Part shown: piece by piece, positions 17,853-26,586 of the stretch | Layout: every line of letters begins with the position of its first letter | Numbering within the stretch: the first letter of the stretch is position 1 | NCBI RefSeq assembly: GCF_021272205.1 | Contig: NZ_JAJSDX010000006.1 | Coordinates: 124,001 to 188,000, forward strand | Direction: 5' to 3' | Length of the DNA stretch: 64,000 bases | DNA from: Pantoea sp. Mb-10 | GTDB lineage: Bacteria > Pseudomonadota > Gammaproteobacteria > Enterobacterales > Enterobacteriaceae | Made by a program: the position numbers and the translations under genes | The notes under the pieces: generated by a model | Told to the model about the DNA's origin: nothing | Database searches by the model: none | Seen by the model: the letters and a program-made list of their open reading frames with translations, nothing else

Positions 17853-18881
17853 ATGCGCGCCACTGCTATTGCCGTTGCCCTCACGCTGAGCGGCACCGCG
17901 TTATCGTTTGCCGCTTCAGCGGCAGGCAATCTCAACATGGTCTGCTCTGCTGATGTGGTGGTGTGTGAGCAGATGACACGCCTCTTCAGCCAAAGCCACC
18001 CCGATATCAAAGTGAGTATGGTGCGCCTGTCAGCGGGCGAAGCTTATGCCCGCCTGCGCAGCGAAGCGCGTAACCCGCGTACCGATATCTGGTGGGCGGG
18101 CACGGGCGATCCCCATATGCAGGCTGCCGAAGAGGGCCTCACGCAGGTGTATCAATCACCGCTGCTGGATCAACAGCAAGACTGGGCGCGTAAACAGGCG
18201 GAAAATGCCGGTTATCGGACGGTGGGCATTTATGCCGGTGCTTTGGGCTGGGGTTACAACACCAAGCTGCTGGCAGAGAAGAAGTTAAAAGCGCCCGCCT
18301 GCTGGGCTGATTTACTCGATCCAGGCTTTAAAGGTGAAATTCAGATCGCCAATCCTAACTCCTCCGGCACGGCCTATAACACGCTGGCGACGCTGGTGCA
18401 GATCATGGGTGAGGATCAGGCCTTCGCCTATCTGAAAAAACTCAACGCCAATATTTCGCAATACACCAAATCGGGGTCGGCTCCGGTGAAGGCCGCCGCG
18501 CGCGGCGAAGCCACGGTGGGCATTGTGTTCATGCACGACGCGGTTGCGATGCAGGTGGACGGTTTCCCCATCAAGACCGTCGCGCCTTGCGAGGGGACCG
18601 GCTATGAAATTGGTTCAATGTCGATTGTCAAAGGGGCGCGCAACCTCGCCAATGCCAAGGTCTGGTACGACTGGGCGCTGAGCGCAGAGGCGCAATCGCA
18701 CATGAAAGATGCCAAATCCTTCCAGCTGCCCTCGAACCGCCAGGCCGAGATTTCGCCCTATGCGCCGCGCTTCGAGAACATCAAGCTGATCGACTACGAC
18801 TTCAAGACCTACGGCGACGCCGCGAAACGTAAAGCCCTGCTGGGGCGCTGGGATAAAGAAATTGGCGCCAGCGCGCAGTAA
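17853..18881 (+). CDS. afuA: ABC transporter substrate-binding protein, AfuA-like
   Basis: A 342 aa periplasmic protein with a signal peptide of about 24 residues (ending ASAAG). The mature part shows the Fe3+/AfuA-type binding fold: NLNMVCSADVVVCEQM, TDIWWAGTGDPHMQAAEEG (about residues 71-89), ANPNSSGTAYNTLATLV, QYTKSGSAPVKAAARGEATVGI and CEGTGYEIGSMSIVKGARN. These are the conserved stretches of the AfuA group that, in Actinobacillus and enteric pathogens, was shown to bind hexose-6-phosphates rather than iron. The name is assigned by resemblance; the ligand is inference. First gene of a four-gene operon under a LacI-type operator. Confidence 0.75.
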   Translation: MRATAIAVALTLSGTALSFAASAAGNLNMVCSADVVVCEQMTRLFSQSHPDIKVSMVRLSAGEAYARLRSEARNPRTDIWWAGTGDPHMQAAEEGLTQVYQSPLLDQQQDWARKQAENAGYRTVGIYAGALGWGYNTKLLAEKKLKAPACWADLLDPGFKGEIQIANPNSSGTAYNTLATLVQIMGEDQAFAYLKKLNANISQYTKSGSAPVKAAARGEATVGIVFMHDAVAMQVDGFPIKTVAPCEGTGYEIGSMSIVKGARNLANAKVWYDWALSAEAQSHMKDAKSFQLPSNRQAEISPYAPRFENIKLIDYDFKTYGDAAKRKALLGRWDKEIGASAQ

Positions 18882-18950
18882 TTCCCCCTCGAAGACAAAC
18901 CGCACCGCAGCCGCGTAAAGGGCGTGCTGCGGGATCAACTGAGGTGTCTT

Positions 18951-21173
18951 ATGAATGCAAGTAATCGACGTGTGAGTGGGGCGTTGCTGTTGGGCGCCGC
19001 AGCGATACTGCTGCTGCCCTGGTATAGCCTTGAAGCGGGTTTTTTTGAGGGCGGCTGGCTGTTTTCCCTGTGGGGCGAAGCGGCGGAGCGGCCCGCCATC
19101 GGGCAACTGTATGACCATCCCTGGCTCGGCATCGCTTTGGCGCTGCTGCTGCTGTGTGGCGCCAGCGCGTTTTTGCCTCATCGGCTGCGCAGCAGCGCGC
19201 TGCTGATATGCAGCGCGTTAGGCGTGATCTTTCTGGTGGTGGAGGGCCATGCGATTGGCTACAGCGGCTGGAGTTGGCTGTGGTTGGAACAGCGATTTGG
19301 CGCCTTAACACAAGGCCAGCCCGGGATGGGCGCAGGCGCACTGCTGCTGCTGACCACCTTTTTACTGCTGTTCTCGTTCGCCCTGGTCGAACGCGGCGTG
19401 CTCAAGGGCGATGCGTTTGTGGTGTCCTCGCTGGTGCTGCTCACCGCGCTGGTGACGCTGTTTGTGCTCTATCCCGTGCTCAGTCTATTCACGGTCTCGG
19501 TGCAGGGTATCGACGGCAGCTTTCAGCCCGACGGGCTGATACGCAACATTCAGGATCCCGCTATCTGGAGCCTGTCGTGCCTGAAAGGGGGCTCATGCGG
19601 CACCGCCTGGCGCACGCTGGGACTGGCGCTGATGACGGCGAGCGGCTCGACGCTGCTGGGCTTGGCCTTTGCCCTTGCCGCCACGCGCACGCCGCTGCCC
19701 TTTAAGAAAGCGCTGCGGATGCTGACGATCCTCCCCATCATTACGCCACCGTTTGTGATTGGACTGGCGCTGATCCTGCTGTTTGGGCGCTCCGGTGTGG
19801 TGACCGAGCACGTCGCGGCGCTCTTCGGCGTTGAACCCGGCCGCTGGCTCTATGGTTTAACCGGCATCTGGATAGCGCAGGTGCTGTCGTTTACCCCGAT
19901 TGCCTTTCTGGTGCTGATAGGCGTGGTAGAAGGGGTGAGTCCGTCGCTGGAGGAAGCCTCGCAAACCCTGCGTGCCAGCCGCTGGCGCACCTTCAGCCGC
20001 GTTTCGCTGCCGCTCATGGCGCCCGGATTGGCGAATGCGTTTCTGATTAGTTTTATCGAGAGCATGGCGGACTTCGGTAACCCCATGGTGCTGGGCGGCA
20101 GTCACGGCGTGCTCTCAACTGAAATCTTCTTCTCCGTGGTGGGTGCGCAAAACGACCCCAGCCGCGCCGCCGTACTGGCGATGATCCTGCTGAGTTTTAC
20201 CCTGGCGGCCTTCGTTTTACAGCGCTGGTGGCTGGGCGGCAAAAACTTTGCCACCGTCACTGGCAAAGGCGATGGTGGTCGCCACGTGCAGCTGCCGCGT
20301 TTACTGCGCTATGGTGTCTATGGCGTGGTGATACCGTGGGGCCTGTTCACGCTGGCGATCTACGGCATGATTGTGTTCGGCGGGTTTGTGCAGTCATGGG
20401 GGTTAAACAATAGCCTCACGTTCGATCACTACATCCGCGCGTTCGGCATCACGTTCAATGAGGGGCACATTGCCTGGCGCGGCGTGGCGTGGAATTCCTT
20501 CTGGACCACGCTGGAGATTGCCCTGATTGCCGCCCCGCTGACGGCGCTGGTTGGGCTGCTCACCGCCTGGCTGCTGGTGCGGCAAAAGTTTGCCGGACGC
20601 CAGACGTTTGAATTTTTACTGATGCTGAGCTTTGCCATACCCGGCACCGTCATCGGCGTGAGTTATGTGATGGCGTACAACCTGCCACCGCTGGAGATCA
20701 CCGGTACGGCGCTGATTTTAGTGGCCTGCTTTGTGTTTCGTAACATGCCCGTGGGCGTGCGCGGTGGCATTGCGGCCATGAGTCAGCTCGATAAAAGTCT
20801 GGATGAAGCGTCACTGACGCTGGGGGCAAACAGCTTCCGCACGCTGCGTAAAGTGGTGCTTCCTCTGCTGAAACCGGCGATCAGTGCCGCGTTGGTGTAT
20901 GCGTTTGTCCGGGCCATTACCTCGATTAGTGCGGTGATTTTCCTCGTCAGTGCGCAGTACAACATGGCGACCTCTTACATTGTTGGCTTGGTGGAAAATG
21001 GTGAATACGGCGTCGCGATTGCCTATTCAACCGTGCTGATTGTCGTGATGCTGCTGATCATTGGCATATTCCAGTGGCTGGTCGGGGAACGCAAATTGCG
21101 CCGCGCGGCGCGTCCGATTGCCGTGGCGGCTGCCCCAGCCGCCACGGCGCTTACGCAGGAGAGAGCGATATGA
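18951..21173 (+). CDS. afuB: ABC transporter permease with two fused BPD domains, AfuB-like
   Basis: A 740 aa integral membrane protein. After an N-terminal extension with four or so hydrophobic segments (about residues 1-150), it has two binding-protein-dependent permease domains. The first EAA loop is near LEEASQTLRASRWRTFSRVSLPLMAPG (about 342-368). The second is LDEASLTLGANSFRTLRKVVLPLLKPA (about 620-646). A fused permease like this serves one ATPase dimer and is typical of the Fe/AfuB/PhnU-like group. The start at 18951 is taken because GAGG precedes it by six bases; the frame opens at 18924. Its TGA overlaps the ATPase start as ATGA. Confidence 0.8.
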   Translation: MNASNRRVSGALLLGAAAILLLPWYSLEAGFFEGGWLFSLWGEAAERPAIGQLYDHPWLGIALALLLLCGASAFLPHRLRSSALLICSALGVIFLVVEGHAIGYSGWSWLWLEQRFGALTQGQPGMGAGALLLLTTFLLLFSFALVERGVLKGDAFVVSSLVLLTALVTLFVLYPVLSLFTVSVQGIDGSFQPDGLIRNIQDPAIWSLSCLKGGSCGTAWRTLGLALMTASGSTLLGLAFALAATRTPLPFKKALRMLTILPIITPPFVIGLALILLFGRSGVVTEHVAALFGVEPGRWLYGLTGIWIAQVLSFTPIAFLVLIGVVEGVSPSLEEASQTLRASRWRTFSRVSLPLMAPGLANAFLISFIESMADFGNPMVLGGSHGVLSTEIFFSVVGAQNDPSRAAVLAMILLSFTLAAFVLQRWWLGGKNFATVTGKGDGGRHVQLPRLLRYGVYGVVIPWGLFTLAIYGMIVFGGFVQSWGLNNSLTFDHYIRAFGITFNEGHIAWRGVAWNSFWTTLEIALIAAPLTALVGLLTAWLLVRQKFAGRQTFEFLLMLSFAIPGTVIGVSYVMAYNLPPLEITGTALILVACFVFRNMPVGVRGGIAAMSQLDKSLDEASLTLGANSFRTLRKVVLPLLKPAISAALVYAFVRAITSISAVIFLVSAQYNMATSYIVGLVENGEYGVAIAYSTVLIVVMLLIIGIFQWLVGERKLRRAARPIAVAAAPAATALTQERAI

Positions 21174-22231
21174 CCCAAATTCAAGCCGGTTCGGTGGTGT
21201 TTGAACACGTGACCAAGCGCTTTGCCGATTTCAACGCGCTGCCTGATTTATCCCTGACCGTGGAGCCGGGTACGCTGGTCACGCTGCTCGGCCCTTCCGG
21301 CTGCGGCAAAACCACCACGCTACGGCTGCTGGCAGGGCTGGAGCATCCGACCTCCGGGCGTATTTTGATTGGTGGAAAAGAGGTTACGCATTTGCCGGCA
21401 AACGAGCGCGATGTGGCGATGGTGTTTCAGTCCTACGCGCTGTTTCCGCATATGAGCGCGCTGGACAATGTGCTGTATGGCCTGCACGCCTCGGGCATTC
21501 CTAAGGGCGAAGCGCGCGATCGGGCGCGCGAGGGGTTGCAGCTGGTTGGGCTGGAGAGCCAGGGCAATCGGCTGCCGTCGGAGCTGTCCGGCGGCCAGCA
21601 GCAGCGCATCGCCGTTGCGCGCGCCTTGGTGCTGGAGCCACAGGTACTGCTGCTGGACGAGCCGCTCTCGAACCTGGACGAACGTTTACGTCGTCGGGTG
21701 CGCACCGATATTCGCGACTTACAGCAGCGGCTCGGCTTCACAGCGGTCTACGTCACCCACGATCAGGAAGAGGCGCTGGCGGTCTCCGATAAGATTATTG
21801 TCATGAAAGAGGGGGATATTGCTCAGCAGGGCGCACCAGAGAGTTTGTACCACGCGCCAAACTCGGTGTTTATTGCTGACTTTATGGGGGAAGCCAATAT
21901 CCTGCCGTGCGAAGTGGAGCAGCTTGAGGGCAGCGAAGCATGGGTTCGCGTCGGCAGCCAGCGCTATCGCCTGCGCAGCAATGGCGCGGCCTGTGGTGAC
22001 GCGCAGCTTTCCGTGCGCCCGCAATTTATCACGCTGCGCGGTGAGGGCCCCGGTGCCTTGCAGGGTGAAGTGACGCACAGCACCTGGCTTGGCGACCACA
22101 TCGAGTATGAAGTGGCTACCGAACTGGGGGCGCTGTTTATCGTTGATGCGCAGATGGAGCAGCGGCTGCCGCTGGCTTCACGGGTCGCCGTGGATTTTAA
22201 ACCTCAGGGATTAGCCCTGATAGCCGGATAA
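21170..22231 (+). CDS. afuC: ABC transporter ATP-binding protein, AfuC-like
   Basis: A 353 aa ATPase. Walker A GPSGCGKTT (about residues 40-48), Q-loop VFQSYALFPHMS, signature LSGGQQQR (about 140-147) and Walker B VLLLDEPLSNLD (about 158-171) are all intact. A C-terminal TOBE/OB domain follows after about residue 245. It drives uptake through the fused permease upstream. It starts within the permease stop codon (ATGA) after AGGAGAG, so translation is coupled. Confidence 0.85.
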   Translation: MTQIQAGSVVFEHVTKRFADFNALPDLSLTVEPGTLVTLLGPSGCGKTTTLRLLAGLEHPTSGRILIGGKEVTHLPANERDVAMVFQSYALFPHMSALDNVLYGLHASGIPKGEARDRAREGLQLVGLESQGNRLPSELSGGQQQRIAVARALVLEPQVLLLDEPLSNLDERLRRRVRTDIRDLQQRLGFTAVYVTHDQEEALAVSDKIIVMKEGDIAQQGAPESLYHAPNSVFIADFMGEANILPCEVEQLEGSEAWVRVGSQRYRLRSNGAACGDAQLSVRPQFITLRGEGPGALQGEVTHSTWLGDHIEYEVATELGALFIVDAQMEQRLPLASRVAVDFKPQGLALIAG

Positions 22232-22245
22232 CCTAAGGACAGAGA

Positions 22246-23046
22246 ATGAGCAACCCGCACTATACCGCACTCAGCGCCCGTCTGGCGCTGGCAGAACAGG
22301 TGGCGCGCGCCGGCGGAGACAAGGCGCTAGCGTGGTTTAATCAGCGCGATACGCTGCAGGTGGAAACCAAATATGATTTACAGGATGTCGTGTCGCGGGC
22401 CGATCGCGAGGTCGAGCAGTTTATTAGTCAAGAAATACGCGCGCACTTCCCCGAGGACGGTTTTCTCGGCGAGGAGTTTGGCCTGGAGGCAGGAGAGTCG
22501 GGCTACACGTGGGTAGTGGATCCCATTGATGGCACCAGTCCGTTTCTGAATGGGATGCCGAACTGGTGCGTTTCGGTGGCCGTGCTGCATGACGGGATAC
22601 CGGTGATCGGCGTGATTTTTGCACCCACCTATCAAGAGTGCTACGTCGCGGCGCTTGGCGAGGGCGCGACGCTGAATGGACAACGTTTGCAGGTCGATCC
22701 CAGCCGCACGCTGCAAAATCACGTCACCGGCTTTGGTGCGAATAGCCATGTCAGCCCGGAGGAGGTCGGGCAGATTCTGGCATCGCTGCTGACGGCGGGC
22801 GGCAACTTTATTCGTATTGGCTCCGGCGCGCTGATGCTGGCGTGGGTGGCTGCCGGTCGCGTGGTGGGCTACTACGAACCCTATATGCACGCCTGGGATT
22901 GTCTGGCCGGTTACTGCCTGGTCAAAGAGGCGGGTGGCTGGTATCACCCCTTTAATACCGAAGGGGATCGGCTGTTAAAAGGGGCGCAGGTGCTGGCTGT
23001 CGCTCCCGGTGCTGAGGCAGATTTACGCCGCATCGCCGGTCTTTAG
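22246..23046 (+). CDS. inositol-monophosphatase-family sugar phosphatase
   Basis: A 266 aa cytosolic phosphatase. Metal-binding motifs are GEEFG (about residues 74-78), DPIDGTSPF (about 91-99) and the C-terminal HAWDCLAG (Asp about 213), so the three-metal active site is complete. In the superfamily the enzyme may act on inositol-1-phosphate, histidinol phosphate, fructose-1,6-bisphosphate or PAP, and the exact substrate cannot be read from sequence. Being the fourth gene of the AfuABC-like operon (14 bases after the ATPase, ribosome site AAGGA), it probably dephosphorylates the imported compound. Confidence 0.88.
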   Translation: MSNPHYTALSARLALAEQVARAGGDKALAWFNQRDTLQVETKYDLQDVVSRADREVEQFISQEIRAHFPEDGFLGEEFGLEAGESGYTWVVDPIDGTSPFLNGMPNWCVSVAVLHDGIPVIGVIFAPTYQECYVAALGEGATLNGQRLQVDPSRTLQNHVTGFGANSHVSPEEVGQILASLLTAGGNFIRIGSGALMLAWVAAGRVVGYYEPYMHAWDCLAGYCLVKEAGGWYHPFNTEGDRLLKGAQVLAVAPGAEADLRRIAGL

Positions 23047-23123
23047 CGCGGCGTTAGATGAGGATTGCAAACCGGCGGTGCGGATGGTGTTATAGCGGTT
23101 TGCACCTTACCGAGTAAAAGCCC

Positions 23124-23942
23124 GTGTCGCTTGTTTCCACCGACTGGTTCTGCCGTGATGGCATTGAGTATTCGCGCGTCAGCGCCAGCGCTAGCCGTTT
23201 TCCTCGGCATTGGCATGACGAATACGTGATTTGCGCCAACCTGAGCGGACGCGAAGCCATTTGGTTGGATGGGCGCGAGATGGAGGCGTTTGCCGGGCAG
23301 GTGACGGTGTATAACCCGGGATCCATACAGGCCTCCTGTTTCAGCACGCCGCCGGTGCAGTTTATCAGTGTGCACCTGCCGCAGGCGCTGCTGCGCGACG
23401 CCGTGACGCAGTTAGGGTTGCAAAGTCGCGACGAGGCACCCAGCTTGCGTGAAGGGGTGATCGCCGACGCATCCCTGTTCCGCGCGCTGTGTGGGGTTGA
23501 CGCCGCGGCGCGGGCGCGCAATGAGGCAGAGCTGGAGCAGCAGCTACTGTGGCTGTGTGGAGAGCTGCTGGACGATACGCATCACGCCCACGCGGATGAT
23601 GCGCAGAGAATAGACACGGTTCAACACTACCTGTGCGCACACCTTAGCGAAAAACCCCCGCTCGAAACGCTGGCGCAGGTGGCCGGACTCAGTAAATACC
23701 ATTTGGTGCGCCGTTTTACGCAGCTAACCGGCATGCCACCGCTGCAATACCATATGCAGCTGCGCCTGCAAAGGGCACGAACGCTGCTGCGCCAAGGCGT
23801 ACATCCTCTTGATGCAGCGCTGCAGCTGGGCTTTTACGATCAAAGTCATTTTATCAACGCCTTCCGCAAAGTCATGGGCATCACGCCCCATCACTATGTG
23901 CAACAGCTTGGGCTAACGCAGGATAAATTCCCGATAGCCTGA
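23124..23942 (+). CDS. AraC-family transcriptional regulator
   Basis: A 272 aa regulator. The cupin sensor (about residues 1-100) has FPRHWHDEYVICANLSG with a His-x-His metal/ligand site and VYNPGSIQASCF. Two helix-turn-helix motifs lie at about 165-260 (LAQVAGLSKYHLVRRFTQLTG; ALQLGFYDQSHFINAFRKVMGITPHHY). The start is a GTG with only a weak ribosome site. It converges on, and overlaps by 30 bases, a LysE-type exporter gene. Cupin-AraC/LysE pairing is common and the regulator probably controls the exporter. It may have no link to the ABC operon upstream. Confidence 0.88.
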   Translation: MSLVSTDWFCRDGIEYSRVSASASRFPRHWHDEYVICANLSGREAIWLDGREMEAFAGQVTVYNPGSIQASCFSTPPVQFISVHLPQALLRDAVTQLGLQSRDEAPSLREGVIADASLFRALCGVDAAARARNEAELEQQLLWLCGELLDDTHHAHADDAQRIDTVQHYLCAHLSEKPPLETLAQVAGLSKYHLVRRFTQLTGMPPLQYHMQLRLQRARTLLRQGVHPLDAALQLGFYDQSHFINAFRKVMGITPHHYVQQLGLTQDKFPIA

Positions 23943-24554
23943 CGCGATAACCCAAACCGCAAAGTAGCTGAAAATCAGCGCAGACGCCCAGTAAGAGACT
24001 CGCAGCAAGCGTGCGCCTAAGAGTCGTCCTCCCAGGCTGCCCATCAAGCACAGTACGCCGCTCCAGAGCACGCCAGCGATAAAAAAACCGCTGAGAAACA
24101 GGCTGGTGGAGTGGGTGCTGCCGTGTCCCATGCGCGCAATCAGCGCGCCGCCAACGCTGGCAAACCACAGAATGGCGCTGGGTGAGGACAAGGCGAGCAT
24201 CACGCCGCGGCTGCACTCGCGCACCAGCGATCGAGGTGGATGGGCCTGCGCGGTGTCCAGCGGGGCGGGCTGACGCAGCGCCGCCAGCACCATTTTGCCG
24301 GCAAACCACAGCAGCACCGCGCCGCCGCCGATCCACAACACCCATCGCACGGCGGTGAATTGCATCACCACGGCCATACCCGCCAGCGCCAGCAGCGCAT
24401 AAATAAGGTCACCGATACAGGTGCCGATGCCCAGTGAGAACCCCTGTAAATAGCCGCGCTGCATTGCCAGCGTGATCATGGCGATATTCGCCAGCCCGAT
24501 ATCCAGACAGAGCGAAAGGCTAAGTAAAAAACCTTGGGTGAACGGCAACGTCAT
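23913..24554 (-). CDS. LysE-family translocator
   Basis: A 213 aa membrane protein with six predicted hydrophobic helices. The LSLCLDIGLANIAMITLAMQRG start and GIGTCIGDLIYALLALAGMAV segment are typical of the LysE branch often encoded beside AraC regulators. A conserved block SPSAILWFASVGG (about residues 121-133) corresponds to the NPKAILFW motif. It exports an unknown amino acid or metabolite. Its stop lies inside the 3' end of the convergent regulator gene. Confidence 0.85.
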   Translation of the reverse strand: MTLPFTQGFLLSLSLCLDIGLANIAMITLAMQRGYLQGFSLGIGTCIGDLIYALLALAGMAVVMQFTAVRWVLWIGGGAVLLWFAGKMVLAALRQPAPLDTAQAHPPRSLVRECSRGVMLALSSPSAILWFASVGGALIARMGHGSTHSTSLFLSGFFIAGVLWSGVLCLMGSLGGRLLGARLLRVSYWASALIFSYFAVWVIASGYREFILR

Positions 24555-24726
24555 GCAGTGGCTTCCTGTATTCGCTAAAACAACCAGTAAACACCATCGC
24601 GTATCAGGTTGATTGGAAAGAATTGCGCTCGGTGAAGGTGCGTGCGGTGGATGCAGAAAGGCGTTGTCTCTGGCCTGATGCGCTGCGTATTATCGTGAGA
24701 TGATGAACAGTGCGTGAGAAAGTAGC

Positions 24727-25260
24727 ATGGAATGGGAATCAGAGCGTTTAGTGTATCGCTATTTGCGCCCGCAGGATCTCGGCGATTTCTTTCGAATTTA
24801 CGGCGATGCGGAAACGCACCGGTTTAATCCGCACGGTCCTTATCCCGATCTGGACTACGCACAGGCATCACTCTCACGCCGGCTAAACGCCTACGTAGAA
24901 CAGGGCTTTGGCGACTGGGCGGTGGCGGAAAAGGCCCAGCCTGAGCGGATTATTGGCTTTGGCGGCATTGCCGTGAGCCAGTTTGATGGACGCCAGACCA
25001 TTAATCTAGGCTATCGCTTCGCCCCTGATGCGTGGGGCAAAGGCTATGCCACAGAACTTTCACGCCGCGCGGTGCGTTTTGGTTTTGAGGAGGTTGGCGT
25101 CGCCGAGATCGTCGGCGTGGTGCGTGAGAATCACCTCGCATCACGCCGCGTGCTGGAAAAAGCCGGTTTGCGCTTTCTCAAAAAAGTGTGCGATCTGGAA
25201 GGGCTCACGCCCAGTTTGATGTACAACCTTTATCGGCAAGACTGGATACCTTCGCGGTAA
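24727..25260 (+). CDS. GNAT-family N-acetyltransferase (RimJ/RimL type)
   Basis: A 177 aa acetyltransferase. It starts with the WESERLVYRYLRPQDLGDFFRIYG beta-strand/helix pattern. The acetyl-CoA site is the RFAPDAWGKGYATELSRRAVRFGF segment (about residues 98-121), where the classical Q/RxxGxG/A appears as AWGKGYA. The NHLASRRVLEKAGLRF motif (about 137-152) is typical of the RimL-like group. The acceptor substrate is unknown. Monocistronic, followed by a short palindrome. Confidence 0.88.
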   Translation: MEWESERLVYRYLRPQDLGDFFRIYGDAETHRFNPHGPYPDLDYAQASLSRRLNAYVEQGFGDWAVAEKAQPERIIGFGGIAVSQFDGRQTINLGYRFAPDAWGKGYATELSRRAVRFGFEEVGVAEIVGVVRENHLASRRVLEKAGLRFLKKVCDLEGLTPSLMYNLYRQDWIPSR

Positions 25261-25270
25261 ACCCCGTGTG

Positions 25271-25289
25271 GCAGTGACATTGTCACTGC
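25271..25289. repeat. 19-bp near-perfect palindrome between convergent genes
   Basis: GCAGTGACA (25271-25279), one base, TGTCACTGC (25281-25289). It lies between the GNAT gene and the convergent PanE-like gene. It could be a terminator stem with a tight loop or a protein-binding site. No T tract. Confidence 0.45.
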
Positions 25290-25325
25290 TATCCCTGGCA
25301 ATGTGGCGTATTCGCCGCGATAGGG

Positions 25326-26216
25326 TCATCCTGGACCTTCACTGGCGGCGGCCAGCAGCGGCACCATCACATCGCTGACGGGTGTAGGAATGCCGTACTG
25401 GCGGCCGTAGCGCTGAATCACACCGTTGCGAATGTCCCACTCCAGTGGGCGATTCGCTTGACGATCGGCAAGAATCGACGTGCTCAAATCCGCCGGGGCG
25501 CGATGAAAGCCGTCCAAAATGTCATGAATGACGCTATCGTCGAGCGTGGCGCCCGCCGCGCGCGCGACCGCGAGGCACTCGTTCAGATAGACTAGCGTCA
25601 GGGCACTGATATCGCTGCGCGCGAACACCCCAGCTCGCCGATTGGCCAGCACCATCACGCCTGCGGCGGCATTTTGCAGCAGCTTGCGCCAGGCAACAGA
25701 AACAAAGTCATCTGCCAGCGCCACCTCACAGCCAGTGTCGCGCAGTAGCTCGACAATGCGTTGCGCACCCGGAACGTTGGGCAACGTCAGGCGCGGGCTG
25801 GCGCGCAGCCATACCGACGCATCGGCTTCACGCTGTGCCGGAAACCACACCACTGAGGGCAGCACTTCGGCACCGTTAACCCACGGCGTCAGCGCCGCGT
25901 GTTGCTCAACGCCGTTCTGCAGCGCACACACCAGGGTGTGGGCTGCGCATAGCCTGGCAAGCCAGGGCGCACTCTCTACCACCTGTGTGGCTTTTACCGC
26001 CAGCAACACCACATCGACCGGACCCGCGACCGCATCGGGATCGGTATTCACCGGGCCGGGCACCGTGATCGCGTTATTTTCATCGCGCAGGCGCAACTGC
26101 GGATAAGCGGTTCGTCCGCACAGCATGGGCGTGCGATGGACGGCGTGAAGCAGCGCGGCGAGCGTGGTGCCAATGGCACCCGGCCCCACCAGCGCAACGG
26201 TTGGGCGATCGGACAT
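25326..26216 (-). CDS. ketopantoate reductase (PanE/ApbA) family oxidoreductase
   Basis: A 296 aa two-domain reductase. The N-terminal NADPH loop VALVGPGAIGTTLAALL (about residues 7-23) and DVVLLAVKATQV (about 70-81) match the PanE Rossmann domain; LVCALQNGVEQ covers the catalytic-domain entry. The helical C-terminal domain includes WRKLLQNAA with the catalytic Lys (about residue 175) and a later LEWDIRNGVIQRYGRQYGIPTPVSD. It reduces 2-ketopantoate or a similar 2-keto acid. As an extra accessory copy its true substrate is open. The start at 26216 is chosen for AGGAGA eight bases upstream; the frame extends to 26330 without a ribosome site. Confidence 0.85.
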   Translation of the reverse strand: MSDRPTVALVGPGAIGTTLAALLHAVHRTPMLCGRTAYPQLRLRDENNAITVPGPVNTDPDAVAGPVDVVLLAVKATQVVESAPWLARLCAAHTLVCALQNGVEQHAALTPWVNGAEVLPSVVWFPAQREADASVWLRASPRLTLPNVPGAQRIVELLRDTGCEVALADDFVSVAWRKLLQNAAAGVMVLANRRAGVFARSDISALTLVYLNECLAVARAAGATLDDSVIHDILDGFHRAPADLSTSILADRQANRPLEWDIRNGVIQRYGRQYGIPTPVSDVMVPLLAAASEGPG

Positions 26217-26504
26217 GGACGTGTCTCCTGCTTCCAGTGGGCGGATTGTCAGTTTTCTCCTGAACGGCAAACCGCGTGAACACGTTTTAAGGTATAACGC
26301 CTGGCCCTCTACCGCCAATGGCATTGCCACTTTTTCTCACGGTCCGCCTGGACAAATGGCGAAAGGGCATCAATACTTCTCCGGCACGCTTTCATTCCCC
26401 CATACTACAGCCTGACTAAAGCCTTCCTGGTGCGCATCGCCGCGTTGCTACATCCTTGTTTATTAATTGGTTTCTGTAATTATCACTAAATTAATTATTG
26501 GAAC

Positions 26505-26531
26505 TGAAATTATATCTTGCCCTGCCGATAA
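26505..26531 (+). promoter_or_regulatory. candidate sigma-28 (FliA) promoter
   Basis: TGAAATTA (26505-26512), 11 bases, then GCCGATAA (26524-26531), an exact copy of the sigma-28 -10 consensus. The -35 is a partial match to TAAAGTTT. It lies 55 bases before a chemoreceptor gene, the expected kind of target for FliA. Confidence 0.65.
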
Positions 26532-26586
26532 CCCTTAACCCGCGACTCAACGCGTGGATGATAATCAACCAGGGATATTCACTCTT

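Noticed and set aside
17853..22231. Iron(III) ABC transporter
   Set aside because: Automatic annotation often calls this family ferric-iron transport. The binding protein resembles AfuA and the operon encodes a phosphatase without siderophore or Fur-box features, so phosphorylated sugars are favoured.
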